This document shows, piece by piece, positions 35,266 through 44,044 of a DNA stretch of 64,000 nucleotides. Numbering within the stretch: position 1 is the stretch's first letter; every line of letters begins with the position of its first letter. The notes beneath the pieces are model-generated. The model was given only the letters and a program-made list of their open reading frames with translations. It made no database searches and was not told the origin of the DNA. The DNA is taken from the NCBI GenBank assembly GCA_965247035.1, contig CBDFGJ010000003.1:372001-436000 (forward strand). Reading direction: 5' to 3'. The translations under genes and the position numbers were made by a program. The stretch is from Azophilus sp965247035 (GTDB taxonomy: Bacteria > Pseudomonadota > Gammaproteobacteria > Pseudomonadales > Azotimanducaceae).

Positions 35266-36474
35266 TCAACGCAGTTGCGCCCCGGGGATGGCGGATTTCA
35301 GGCTGAAAAATGATTCGAGTGTCTCAAGCACTTTGTCAGCATCGATTTCGTCGGTGACCCGCACCGTGCCGATGCGCTCCGGCAGCACGAGGCGCAGCCG
35401 GCCATCCACCACTTTCTTGTCCATGCCCATGGCGCGTAGCGCAGCTGTCGGATCAATGTGCGGCAAGTCCGGGAAGCTCGGGAAAATTCGTTTCAGCGAA
35501 CCATCCCCATTGTAGAGCCCTTGGCGTTTAAGGGGCGGGGTTTTCGAATTGATGTCCGAGGGTGGTTGAGTCGGTGAAAATAAGGCCGCCAGCAGGGCGG
35601 TGATTCGCTGAGCGTCGCTGCGGCTCAACAGGCCGTGCCGGCAAGCGCAATCCGCCGCTAGAACCATGCCGATGGCCACCGCTTCCCCATGCAGCAATGA
35701 CTTGTAGTCGGTCAGCACCTCTAGGGCGTGAGCAAAGGTGTGGCCGTAGTTAAGCACTGCCCGCAGGCCCTGCTCCCGCTCATCAAGGCGCACCACCTCC
35801 GCCTTAATGGCGCAGGAGCGGCGGATGGATTCGGCTAGCGCGCTTGCCTCTCGCTGCGCAAGTGCCTCGGTTTTCCGCTCCAGCCAAGTGAAAAAGTCCG
35901 CGCTCCGTATCACGCCGTACTTCACCACCTCCGCCAATCCGGCCCGATACTCTCGTGCGGGCAACTCTTCAAGGAGGGATGTGTCGGCGAGGACGCAGCT
36001 TGGCTGATGAAAGGCGCCGATCATGTTTTTGCCTGCCGGGTGATTTACACCGGTCTTGCCGCCAACGGAGGAATCCACTTGGGCTAGCAGCGTGGTGGGA
36101 ACTTGGATGAACGCAACGCCGCGCTGGAAGGTGGCGGCGGCGAAGCCGGTGAGGTCGCCAATGACGCCGCCGCCGAGGGCGATCAAAGTTGTGGTTCGGT
36201 TGTGGCGCTTTCGCATCAAGGCGTCGATGATGCGGCGGTAGGTGCCGAGGGTTTTAAACTGCTCACCGTCTTCAAGCTCCACCACATCGGCACGGACACC
36301 CTCTAGGCCGTTCATCAATTTGTTGAGGAACAGAGGCGCGACGGTCTTGTTGGTGACCACCATGGCTTGTTGGCCTTTGATGTAGGGCGTCAGCAGGCCC
36401 GGGCGCTGAAGCAGGCCCGCACCGACTAATATGGGGTAGCTGCGTTCACCCAAGCTCACCTTGAGCTCAATCAC
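35266..36474 (-). CDS. aroB: 3-dehydroquinate synthase
   Basis: Second shikimate enzyme, converting DAHP to 3-dehydroquinate with NAD and zinc. The 402-residue protein shows DGEQFKTLGTYRRIIDAL, the GGGVIGDLTGFAAATFQRG NAD segment, PTTLLAQVDSSVGGKTGVNH and YGHTFAHALE with zinc ligands. It is about 40 residues longer than common AroB because of an insert near residues 320-360 (from FSPTQPPSDI to FPSFPDLPHI). The GTG at 36474 overlaps the aroK 3' end by eight bases, so both are coupled. Confidence 0.95.
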   Translation of the reverse strand: MIELKVSLGERSYPILVGAGLLQRPGLLTPYIKGQQAMVVTNKTVAPLFLNKLMNGLEGVRADVVELEDGEQFKTLGTYRRIIDALMRKRHNRTTTLIALGGGVIGDLTGFAAATFQRGVAFIQVPTTLLAQVDSSVGGKTGVNHPAGKNMIGAFHQPSCVLADTSLLEELPAREYRAGLAEVVKYGVIRSADFFTWLERKTEALAQREASALAESIRRSCAIKAEVVRLDEREQGLRAVLNYGHTFAHALEVLTDYKSLLHGEAVAIGMVLAADCACRHGLLSRSDAQRITALLAALFSPTQPPSDINSKTPPLKRQGLYNGDGSLKRIFPSFPDLPHIDPTAALRAMGMDKKVVDGRLRLVLPERIGTVRVTDEIDADKVLETLESFFSLKSAIPGAQLR

Positions 36475-36994
36475 AGATGACCTCCTCGCTGCGGAGCATG
36501 GTTTCGATTTCTCCGGCGACCATTTTCGCCCCGCGACTGCTGGCCCGAAAGCGGTAGTCGGCCACGCCATCGTAGAGTGGGCCGCGCTTGGCCCATAAAC
36601 GGCTTAGAACGGCTTTAGGATCTTCCTGCTGAAGCAGGGGCCGTGTTGTGTTCTTGCGCACCCGTTCAACCAACTGCCCCACCGGCGTGTGCAAGTGAAT
36701 CACACAGCCACGGCTACTGAGGACCCGTCGGTTGTCGGCCCTAAGCACGGTGCCGCCGCCGGTGGCGAGCACAATGCCTTTCTTGGCGGTCAATTCGTCA
36801 ATGACCGCTTGTTCCCGGTCGCGAAAGGCATTCTCGCCCTCCAAGTCAAAGATCCAAGCGACGGGCACCCCGGCGCGTTCTTCGATGACCTGATCGGAAT
36901 CGAAGAACTTTCGCCGCAGGGACTTAGCCAGGTATTTGCCCACGGATGTCTTGCCCACGCCCATCAAGCCGACGAGATAGATGCTCTGAAGCAT
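36467..36994 (-). CDS. aroK: Shikimate kinase
   Basis: Phosphorylates shikimate. The 175-residue P-loop kinase shows GLMGVGKTSVGKYLA, the FFDSDQVIEERAG Asp pair, LATGGGTVLR and the lid region VRKNTTRPLL. It sits between pilQ upstream (about 150 bases) and aroB downstream, the pilQ-aroK-aroB order conserved in gammaproteobacteria. The length is normal. Confidence 0.96.
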   Translation of the reverse strand: MLQSIYLVGLMGVGKTSVGKYLAKSLRRKFFDSDQVIEERAGVPVAWIFDLEGENAFRDREQAVIDELTAKKGIVLATGGGTVLRADNRRVLSSRGCVIHLHTPVGQLVERVRKNTTRPLLQQEDPKAVLSRLWAKRGPLYDGVADYRFRASSRGAKMVAGEIETMLRSEEVICD

Positions 36995-37144
36995 GGCTGG
37001 ATTCTATAGGATTCTCCGCTTTGCCGTCGCCAAGTTCGCCTGTGGCCGGTTCGACGGGACGGGGCTGTTGGTACAGAGCTTGGCGTTTCTCGACGCTTGG
37101 CCCCACGCCCGCTGATGGCTTTTGTGCGCGAGGACCCATCGCAG

Positions 37145-38521
37145 CTACTCAGCGCTGGGGGCGTTCGTTTCGAGTACGCTTGGTGTGATGAAGATCAGCA
37201 ACTCCTGCTTGTCATCCCGTTCAAAGGTTCGGCGAAACAGTCTGCCGAGGACGGGCAGGTCGCCTAGCAGGGGCGTTTTTTCGGTGGTGGCGTTGCGGTC
37301 GGTCTGGAAGATTCCCCCAAGCACCACTGTATGGCCGTCATCAACCAGCACCACGGTTTCAATCTCGTTGGTGTTGATGGATGGGACGCCATTGAATATG
37401 CGGCCTACGTTGTCCTGTTTCACGTTGATCTCCATCATGATGCGGTTGTCCGGGGTGATGCGCGGCGTCACTTCCAAAGCCAGCACTGCGTCCTTGAATG
37501 AGGTGGAGGTGGCGCCGCTGCTGCTTGCTTCTTGGTAGGGGATCTCAACGCCGGATTCGATTCGCGCCCTAGTCTTGTCCACGGTGATGATCTTGGGGCG
37601 CGCCATGATTTCGGCTTTGCCGTCGGCGGCCAAGGCCGATATTTCAAGGTCTATGAGGTAGTTGTTGCCTGTTATGCCGATGCCGATGCTGGAGGAGCCG
37701 GCACCCTGCACCCCAAGGTCCACTACTAGATCATCCGGGCTTGATATCTCGCCCACGCCATCGCCGCCCCCAATGCCATTCTGCAATTCGCCCAAGGTGT
37801 TGAGCGAGCCGCCGATCCTCACCGCCCGACCATTGCCGTAGTAAATGCCGCCACCGCCCCAGCGTATGCCGAAGTGCTTTGAAAAGCCGCTGTTGACGGT
37901 GATTATGCGGGACTCGATCAATACTTGCCGAGCGGGCACGTCCAAAGCCTTGACGATGCGGCGAAAGTCATTGATGCGGTCTGCGGTGTCGGTGATGATG
38001 ATGGCGTTAGTGCGTTCATCCACCAAGGCGCTGCCCCGCTGGGCAAGCGCGCCATCATAATCCTCGGCGCTGTTGAACAGGGACCACAGGTCCGCCGCCC
38101 GTGCGTAGCCGACTTGGATGTGCTCCGTGCGCAAGGGTGCTAAGGCCACCATCCGTTGCTGATTCTCAAGCCTGCGCTCCTCGGCGGCGGCGATTTCCGC
38201 GCTCGGCGCCACCAACAGCGCATCTCCAAGCCGGCGATAATCCAGGCTCTTGGCTTGGAGAATGAGATCCAGCGCCTGCTGCCAAGGAACTTCCTTTAGG
38301 TGCAGGGTAATGCGCCCAGTTACGGCATCGCTTGCCACTAGGTTGAGGCCGGTGAAGTCAGCGATGATTTGCAGGGCGGCACGGATTTCGATGTCTTGGA
38401 AGTTGAGGGATATGGCCGCGCTTTCATCAACTGGGGAATCGGATGGTGCCGCTGGTGAGTAAAATGCGGCCAACCAAAGCGCCATGCCCAGCCATAGGGT
38501 CCGCCAATCAGCTGTCTTCAT
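37145..38521 (-). CDS. pilQ: Type IV pilus secretin PilQ, short form
   Basis: Outer-membrane secretin through which type IV pili or transforming DNA pass. The 458-residue protein has a signal peptide, an N0/STN-like domain (ISLNFQDIEIRAALQIIADF), an N1/NolW-like repeat (DERTNAIIITDTADRINDFR) and the secretin core ending TVVLGGIFQ, LGDLPVLGRLFRR and ELLIFITP. Typical PilQ proteins are near 700 residues because of N-terminal AMIN domains; these are absent here, and ATG 38521 (overlapping the pilP stop) leaves no room for them. Confidence 0.93.
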   Translation of the reverse strand: MKTADWRTLWLGMALWLAAFYSPAAPSDSPVDESAAISLNFQDIEIRAALQIIADFTGLNLVASDAVTGRITLHLKEVPWQQALDLILQAKSLDYRRLGDALLVAPSAEIAAAEERRLENQQRMVALAPLRTEHIQVGYARAADLWSLFNSAEDYDGALAQRGSALVDERTNAIIITDTADRINDFRRIVKALDVPARQVLIESRIITVNSGFSKHFGIRWGGGGIYYGNGRAVRIGGSLNTLGELQNGIGGGDGVGEISSPDDLVVDLGVQGAGSSSIGIGITGNNYLIDLEISALAADGKAEIMARPKIITVDKTRARIESGVEIPYQEASSSGATSTSFKDAVLALEVTPRITPDNRIMMEINVKQDNVGRIFNGVPSINTNEIETVVLVDDGHTVVLGGIFQTDRNATTEKTPLLGDLPVLGRLFRRTFERDDKQELLIFITPSVLETNAPSAE

Positions 38522-39066
38522 GGACGTTCCTCCTCGGGCTTTAGCCTCAGCGAGCCGGGGCGTTTTGCCCAACCACCAACGCCGTCTGCAACAATTTCCT
38601 CAAATTCGAGCACATGCTCTCGGATCTGCTTGATGCGGCCGTGGTCCTGGCCTAGGTAGTCGCCCACCTGCACTTGACGCACCTGCCCATTTCCGTCCCG
38701 CAACAGCCCCCGCCGCACCGCGCCTTGGGATAGCGTACCCACCAAGGTTAAAGACCTAAGGCTGAAACCCTCGAAGTGTTCGCGGCGTCGTTGGGGGTCG
38801 GGAGCAATGCGTTTGCCGTCGGGGTCCAACGATGCTCGGGACGCCGTCCTGGGCGGTTCAAAGGGGCTGCGCTTGCGGCTGCCTCGGTAGGCGAAGCCGG
38901 GTTTGTCCTTGAAATCCGGCAAGGGTTCCGCGGCCATGTTCTGTTGGCTAAGAGGGGCAATCGCCTGAGCTTGCGAGGAAGGCGCGTTGCCGCCTGGGCT
39001 GCATGCCGCCAGAGCGAGGATGCAGAGCGCCGCTAAGAAATTCGGGCACGGGTGGCCATTTTTCAT
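38518..39066 (-). CDS. pilP: Type IV pilus assembly lipoprotein PilP
   Basis: Inner-membrane lipoprotein linking PilN/PilO to the secretin. The 182-residue protein has a lipoprotein signal (CILALAAC) near residue 22, a proline-rich linker, and the C-terminal PilP beta domain with FEGFSLRSLTLVGTL and VRQVQVGDYLGQDHGRI. It overlaps pilQ and pilO by a few bases each, as expected for the pilMNOPQ operon. Confidence 0.94.
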   Translation of the reverse strand: MKNGHPCPNFLAALCILALAACSPGGNAPSSQAQAIAPLSQQNMAAEPLPDFKDKPGFAYRGSRKRSPFEPPRTASRASLDPDGKRIAPDPQRRREHFEGFSLRSLTLVGTLSQGAVRRGLLRDGNGQVRQVQVGDYLGQDHGRIKQIREHVLEFEEIVADGVGGWAKRPGSLRLKPEEERP

Positions 39067-39674
39067 TGGGCGTCTTCCAAGTGACGGTAGGTTTTGGCTG
39101 AAATGCGCATCATTAAGCCATTGGCTGAAGGCCGTCGGCGGATTTCGAAGTCATGCAGGGTGACGATGCGCCGCAGGCTGGCCAAGCTGCTAACGAAGGT
39201 GCCAAGTTGATGGTAGCGGCCAGACAGCCTGATGCCGATCGGTAGTTCGGCGTAGAAGCCTAAGCGGTGCTCCGAACCGAGCTTCAAGCTCAGGATGGCA
39301 AGGCCGCTGCCTTCGGCGGCGCGGGTAATGTCCTCGACCAAGCCAGGTGCATCTAGATCTTCCGGCAATTGCCGGAGCCTTTCGGCCCACGCGGACTGAA
39401 CAACACGCTGCTGCGCCCTGAACTGGTCAAGATGATCCGCTGCGCGCGCTTTCTGCTGGCGCTTTTGGTTCAAGGCCAACTGCTCGGCTTGCAAGCGCTG
39501 CAATTGTTCAAGTGGACCTGAAAGCGCCGCTAGGTGCCCGCTGATGGTTGCGGCCAAGAGCAGCGCCGCCATCATCACTGCCCTGATCCCTAGGGGCCAA
39601 GCGCCAATGCGGCGGACCTCAAGATCGCCTAAATCAATTTGGCGCATCTGGTCAAAGAGAGCCGCTACGTCCAT
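39063..39674 (-). CDS. pilO: Type IV pilus inner-membrane protein PilO
   Basis: Bitopic inner-membrane component of the alignment subcomplex. The 203-residue protein has a short cytoplasmic N terminus, a transmembrane segment (VMMAALLLAATISGHLAAL), a coiled coil (EQLQRLQAEQLALNQKRQQ) and a ferredoxin-like C domain with PIGIRLSGRYHQLGTFVSSL. ATG 39674 lies two bases after the pilN stop. Nothing is unusual. Confidence 0.94.
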   Translation of the reverse strand: MDVAALFDQMRQIDLGDLEVRRIGAWPLGIRAVMMAALLLAATISGHLAALSGPLEQLQRLQAEQLALNQKRQQKARAADHLDQFRAQQRVVQSAWAERLRQLPEDLDAPGLVEDITRAAEGSGLAILSLKLGSEHRLGFYAELPIGIRLSGRYHQLGTFVSSLASLRRIVTLHDFEIRRRPSANGLMMRISAKTYRHLEDAQ

Positions 39675-39676
39675 CG

Positions 39677-40336
39677 CTAGCCGCAATGCCTCGCTGTTTC
39701 GGTGGACGCTGCGGCCGCACCGGCTAGCGCGGTTGTCTCTGGTGCATGGGCCTCCCGTGCGCCGTTGATGCTAGCCGGTGCGCCCGCATTGATTTGGGTC
39801 ACCTTCAAGTTGAAAGTGCTCGCCGCTCGACCTTGGGCCGCAGCGCCCTTGGCTTCCTCCATGTTGGCTAGGGTGGAGGACGCAAGCCAATCCGACTGAT
39901 TCAGTTTGCGCATCAACTCAAAGACGCCTTGGTTGGAGCTTGATGCGCCGATGAGGGTCAAGGCACCATCCTTGCGCACCAAGGCTTCAAGATGCACGTC
40001 CGTCGGCAGCCGATTGGCTAGCTCGTCTAGGACATGCACGATGAGCCTGCGCTCGGCCGCAAGGGCCTTTATGGCGCAGATGCGCGTAATCAGGCGGTCG
40101 CGCTGGTCTTTCAGTCGATGAATTTCATCAATGTTCCGGTCGAGTTGGGCGATTTTTTGCTGCAATAGGGTGTTGCGGCGCTGCTGCGCTTCGACATCGC
40201 CGCTGAAATGCAGCGCTAGCGCTCCGATGCTAGCCCAACTGATCAGCAGGACGCCGGCAAACTGCAAAAACAACAGGCGATTGCTGCGTTTGCGCCGCCA
40301 CTCCCGCCAAGGCAACAGGTTGATGGTCGGTGTCAT
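39677..40336 (-). CDS. pilN: Type IV pilus inner-membrane protein PilN
   Basis: Binds PilM through its cytoplasmic N terminus, which shows the conserved INLLPWREWRRKR. A transmembrane helix (FAGVLLISWASIGALALHF), a coiled coil around residues 50-75 and a C-terminal ferredoxin-like domain follow. The 219-residue length includes an Ala/Thr-rich tail. It starts six bases after pilM. Confidence 0.95.
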   Translation of the reverse strand: MTPTINLLPWREWRRKRSNRLLFLQFAGVLLISWASIGALALHFSGDVEAQQRRNTLLQQKIAQLDRNIDEIHRLKDQRDRLITRICAIKALAAERRLIVHVLDELANRLPTDVHLEALVRKDGALTLIGASSSNQGVFELMRKLNQSDWLASSTLANMEEAKGAAAQGRAASTFNLKVTQINAGAPASINGAREAHAPETTALAGAAAASTETARHCG

Positions 40337-40342
40337 GCCTAG

Positions 40343-41353
40343 CTAGCCCCGCAGGGACAAGCCGCAAGCGACCGCCAATGCAGGCGCATCCCGCGACAGA
40401 GCATCCGCGTCAATGCTGGGGGCAAGGGACATGCCTTGAAATGGATTCAGCGCTGTTAGGGGTAAGTCCAACGCCTTTTGGGCCGCTTCAACCAAGCCCT
40501 CCATCAGAGCGCCACCGCCTGCTAAGACGAGGGCGCTGATCGGCTGATGATGCTCGGATTTGTGGAACGATCGCAACGCCTCGGCCATGCACCGGATCAC
40601 CGCCTGCCGTTGCTCGTTCAATGAAGGCGCGTTGTTCTCAGCCGACCTAGGGGCGGTGTCGAATGCTTGCTCCTGTTCGTAGAAGCAGCCCGACCGAGCG
40701 AACACCCGCAAGCGGGCAGCGGTGCCGAGGTCCATTATCGCCACCGCGCCATCACCTTGGTGGTGGGGCAGCCGTCCCATCCAAGCCAGCGCCCTAGTCA
40801 GCGCCAACACCTCCATTTCCACTGCCGCAGGGCGAACAGCCCCGGCTTTGAGAGCGGCCTGAACCAAGGCGACATGCTCCTTCGGACCGGCGCCGAGCAG
40901 CACTTCGGCTTGGCCTGGATGGGACTCCGACAATCCTTGAATTTCGAAGTCATAGACCGCATCTTGAATGGGGATGTAGCGATCGGACCCTAGATTGATG
41001 AGCGCATCAATCTCCTCATCTGTTAGGGAAGCGTCCGCGGCAAAGGTTGTAGTGATGGCCGAAACGCCTGCTAGCGCCGTTGCCGCCCGCCTTGCGCGGC
41101 GGCCTGACCCGGACAGCAAGCGCTTGATGGCTTCACCAACGCCTTCAACATCACTAACATGTCGGTCGATAATTGCATTTGCATGCAAAGGCTCCATGCC
41201 GTAGAACTCCACTTGGCAAGAATTGTCCCATTTAGACAACTCCAACACCTTGACCGAAGTGGAACCGATATCCACCCCGAGCAGATTTTCAAATTTTCTT
41301 TTGAACCGCGTCAGCACAACCCAAGGCCCTTCTCGACGCTTTGTGAAGTCCAT
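40343..41353 (-). CDS. pilM: Type IV pilus actin-like protein PilM
   Basis: Cytoplasmic actin-fold ATPase-like protein that anchors the PilMNOP complex. The 336-residue product has the phosphate-1 motif LLGVDIGSTSVKVLELS, AIMDLGTAARLRVF and LVLAGGGALMEGL. The ATG at 41353 gives about 20 extra N-terminal residues compared with many PilM proteins; GTG codons at 41320 and 41317 are alternatives. Its start codon is one base from that of the divergent ponA, so at least one gene must be transcribed from inside the other or start later. Confidence 0.93.
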   Translation of the reverse strand: MDFTKRREGPWVVLTRFKRKFENLLGVDIGSTSVKVLELSKWDNSCQVEFYGMEPLHANAIIDRHVSDVEGVGEAIKRLLSGSGRRARRAATALAGVSAITTTFAADASLTDEEIDALINLGSDRYIPIQDAVYDFEIQGLSESHPGQAEVLLGAGPKEHVALVQAALKAGAVRPAAVEMEVLALTRALAWMGRLPHHQGDGAVAIMDLGTAARLRVFARSGCFYEQEQAFDTAPRSAENNAPSLNEQRQAVIRCMAEALRSFHKSEHHQPISALVLAGGGALMEGLVEAAQKALDLPLTALNPFQGMSLAPSIDADALSRDAPALAVACGLSLRG

Positions 41354-41354
41354 T

Positions 41355-43748
41355 ATGTGGCTCTCGCTAGTGGGCGTCTGTGGGATAACGCTGACTTTGG
41401 CTGGCGTTTTTCTCTATTTGAATCCGCAGATACCGGATGCAGAGACCTACAGATACGTCAAATTGGAGACGCCCATGCGGGTTTTCACAGCCGATGGCGC
41501 GCTGATTGCGGAGTTCGGTGAGCGCCGCCGCATTCCCATCGCCTTGGATGAAGTGCCGCAACAGTTCATCAACGCCCTTTTGGACACCGAGGACAAGCGC
41601 TTCTACCAGCACCGCGGCATCGATTTCATTTCCCTGACCAACAACATCGTTGGCTTGGTTGGAAGCCTTCTGCTTGCAGGCGATCTTGGCCCCGGCGCGA
41701 GCACCATCACCATGCAGCTGGCGCGCAACCTGTCGCTGACCCGGGAGCGCCGCCTATTGCGCAAGTTCAAGGAGATGTTGTTGGCGCTAAAGATTGAACG
41801 GGAGCTGGAGAAGGATGAAATCCTAGAGCTTTACATCAACGAGATGCCGTTCGGCAAAAGAGCCTATGGCGCGGAGGCGGCGGCGCGGACCTATTACGGC
41901 AAGCCGCTGATGGAGCTGGAGGTGCCGCAACTCGCCATGTTGGCCGGTGTGTTGCAGGCACCGACGGCGGGCAACCCGGTCAATGGCCCGGAGCGGGCCC
42001 TTAAACGGCGCAACCTAGTGCTGTCCAGGATGCGCTCCCAAGGCTCCATCACGGACGCTGAATATGCGGATTTCGTCGCCGCGCCCATCACGGCCGAGGT
42101 GCATGGCCGCGCCTTGGACGTGCCTGCACCCTATGCTGCGGAATGGGTGCGGAAACAGCTCATCGACCCCGTGCCTGACCTTTACACTGGCGGCTACCAG
42201 GTCCACACCACCCTGAACAGCCGCTTACAGGCAGCGGCCATTAGCGCTCTGCGCAAGGGGCTGATCAACTATGATCGGCGTCATGGCTACCGCGGCTCGG
42301 AAGCCCGCTTCGGCAACCGGGAGCAAGCACTGGCGGCGCTGGCGGCACAGGCCACCTACGGCGGCTTGGCTCCCGCGGTGGTGATTGAAATAGACGACCA
42401 ACAGGCGCTGGTTGCATTGACCGATGGCACCACCGTCACCCTGCCCATGGCGAACTTGAGCTGGCGACCCCATGTATCGCTGGAAGAGCTTGGCCCAGCG
42501 CCGGCCACCCCTGGCGATATCTTGCAGCCAAACGACCTGATTCGCTTGGAACCCACCAAGGATGGCTGGCGGTTGTCCCAGTTGCCGCTTATACAGGGCG
42601 CGTTGGCGTCGCTTGACCCCAACTCCGGCAGAGTGTTGGCCTTGGTGGGCGGATTTGATTTCCGCGTCAACCAATTCAACCATGCCTTGCAGGCGGCGCG
42701 ACAGCCCGGCTCCGGCTTTAAGCCGTTTGTTTATTCCGCTGCCCTGCACAGCGGTGTGACGCCGGCCACCATATTCATGGATGCGCCCTTGGTGTTTGAT
42801 GATCCCAACTTGGAGGCACAGTATCGACCGAGCAATGATGACAATCGCTACAACGGCCCCACCCGATTGCGCGAGGCGCTTTATCGCTCCATCAATTTGG
42901 TGTCCATACGCGTGCTGCAAAGCGTGGGCGCGGGCAATGTGCTCAACTACGCCAGTCGCTTTGGCTTCGACACCGGGTCATTTCCCCGCAACACCCAGCT
43001 CGCCATTGGCGGCGGCACCATGGCGGTGACGCCTCTGGACATGGTGACCGCCTACGCCGTGTTCGCCAACGGCGGGCACTTGGTGCGCCCGCACATCGTT
43101 GACTCGGTTGAGGATATCAACGGCGTTGTGGTGTTCAAATCCCAACACCCGGCAGTGTGCGTTGAATGCGATGAAGAGCAGCCGCCCGACGTGCCGCTCA
43201 ACGAACCCGCCAACTTGGAGGAGTTGCTGGCGGAGTTGCCGACGGAACCGGCCGAGCGTGTATTGGACGGGCGCAACGCCTTCATCATGACCCAAATGCT
43301 GAGGGACGTCATTCGCCGTGGCACCGGCCGCCGAGCGCGGGTGCTTGATCGCAGCGACTTGGCTGGCAAGACAGGCACCACCGATGGCGCCGCCGACACT
43401 TGGTTCAACGGCTACACCGAAGATGTGGCCACTACCGTCTGGATGGGTTTCCCGAACAACAGTTCTTTGGGCCAACGGGAATACGGTTCCAACAACCCCC
43501 TGCCGGTGTGGATCGAATACATGCGCGTGGCGCTCAAAGGCCTGCCGGAATCCCATCCGGAGCAGCCGCCGGGCGTGGTGTCCATGAAGATTGATCCTCG
43601 CACTGGTGCCTTGGCCGCAAGCGGTCGGCAAGACGCGATCTTTGAACTATTCCTAGCGGAATACGCACCCAAGGCCAAGGAAGGGAAGGGCGGCAGCGCC
43701 AGGGGGCCAAACGGAGAGCGGCAGATTGCCCCGGAGGATTTGTTTTAG
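41355..43748 (+). CDS. ponA: Penicillin-binding protein 1A
   Basis: Bifunctional peptidoglycan synthase in the inner membrane. The 797-residue protein has an N-terminal transmembrane anchor, the glycosyltransferase motifs LLDTEDKRFYQHRGID and GASTITMQLARNLS, an OB-like insert, and the transpeptidase triad: PGSGFKPFVY (SxxK), YRSINLVSIR (SxN) and GKTGTTDGAADT. ATG 41355 is my choice; GTG 41343, four codons earlier, is equally possible and no strong ribosome binding site decides. It is divergent from the pil operon, a conserved order. Confidence 0.95.
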   Translation: MWLSLVGVCGITLTLAGVFLYLNPQIPDAETYRYVKLETPMRVFTADGALIAEFGERRRIPIALDEVPQQFINALLDTEDKRFYQHRGIDFISLTNNIVGLVGSLLLAGDLGPGASTITMQLARNLSLTRERRLLRKFKEMLLALKIERELEKDEILELYINEMPFGKRAYGAEAAARTYYGKPLMELEVPQLAMLAGVLQAPTAGNPVNGPERALKRRNLVLSRMRSQGSITDAEYADFVAAPITAEVHGRALDVPAPYAAEWVRKQLIDPVPDLYTGGYQVHTTLNSRLQAAAISALRKGLINYDRRHGYRGSEARFGNREQALAALAAQATYGGLAPAVVIEIDDQQALVALTDGTTVTLPMANLSWRPHVSLEELGPAPATPGDILQPNDLIRLEPTKDGWRLSQLPLIQGALASLDPNSGRVLALVGGFDFRVNQFNHALQAARQPGSGFKPFVYSAALHSGVTPATIFMDAPLVFDDPNLEAQYRPSNDDNRYNGPTRLREALYRSINLVSIRVLQSVGAGNVLNYASRFGFDTGSFPRNTQLAIGGGTMAVTPLDMVTAYAVFANGGHLVRPHIVDSVEDINGVVVFKSQHPAVCVECDEEQPPDVPLNEPANLEELLAELPTEPAERVLDGRNAFIMTQMLRDVIRRGTGRRARVLDRSDLAGKTGTTDGAADTWFNGYTEDVATTVWMGFPNNSSLGQREYGSNNPLPVWIEYMRVALKGLPESHPEQPPGVVSMKIDPRTGALAASGRQDAIFELFLAEYAPKAKEGKGGSARGPNGERQIAPEDLF

Positions 43749-43760
43749 GCCGAAGCACTT

Positions 43761-43799
43761 GGCGGTTGTGAGGCCAAATAAAGAGCGTCCTCAACCGCC
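43761..43799. terminator. Hairpin between convergent ponA and aceF
   Basis: The arm GGCGGTTGTGAGG can pair with CCTCAACCGCC, with a two-base bulge and a 15-base loop. It starts 12 bases after the ponA stop and lies between convergent genes, as expected for a terminator, but no long T-run follows on either strand. The remaining bases to 44044 carry no gene that I can support. Confidence 0.5.
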
Positions 43800-44044
43800 G
43801 CCATCCTCCTGCGTGAAGGCAGATGGGTGTACAACAAGACTCTTGCCAACCTCATCGGCTGGCCGAGGAGCCTGAACATGAGACTGCTGCACGCCTGCCC
43901 GCCCTCCTGCAAGCGCCCGCCGGTGGACCTGACCAATTCCGAACCCGCCCGCGAGCGTCTGCGCGCCCTCAAGACGATCGACCTGTCGTGGTTCGGCCTG
44001 TACCCGATAGCGCGTTCCGAAGCCGTTGCGACGAGGGTCTGTCC

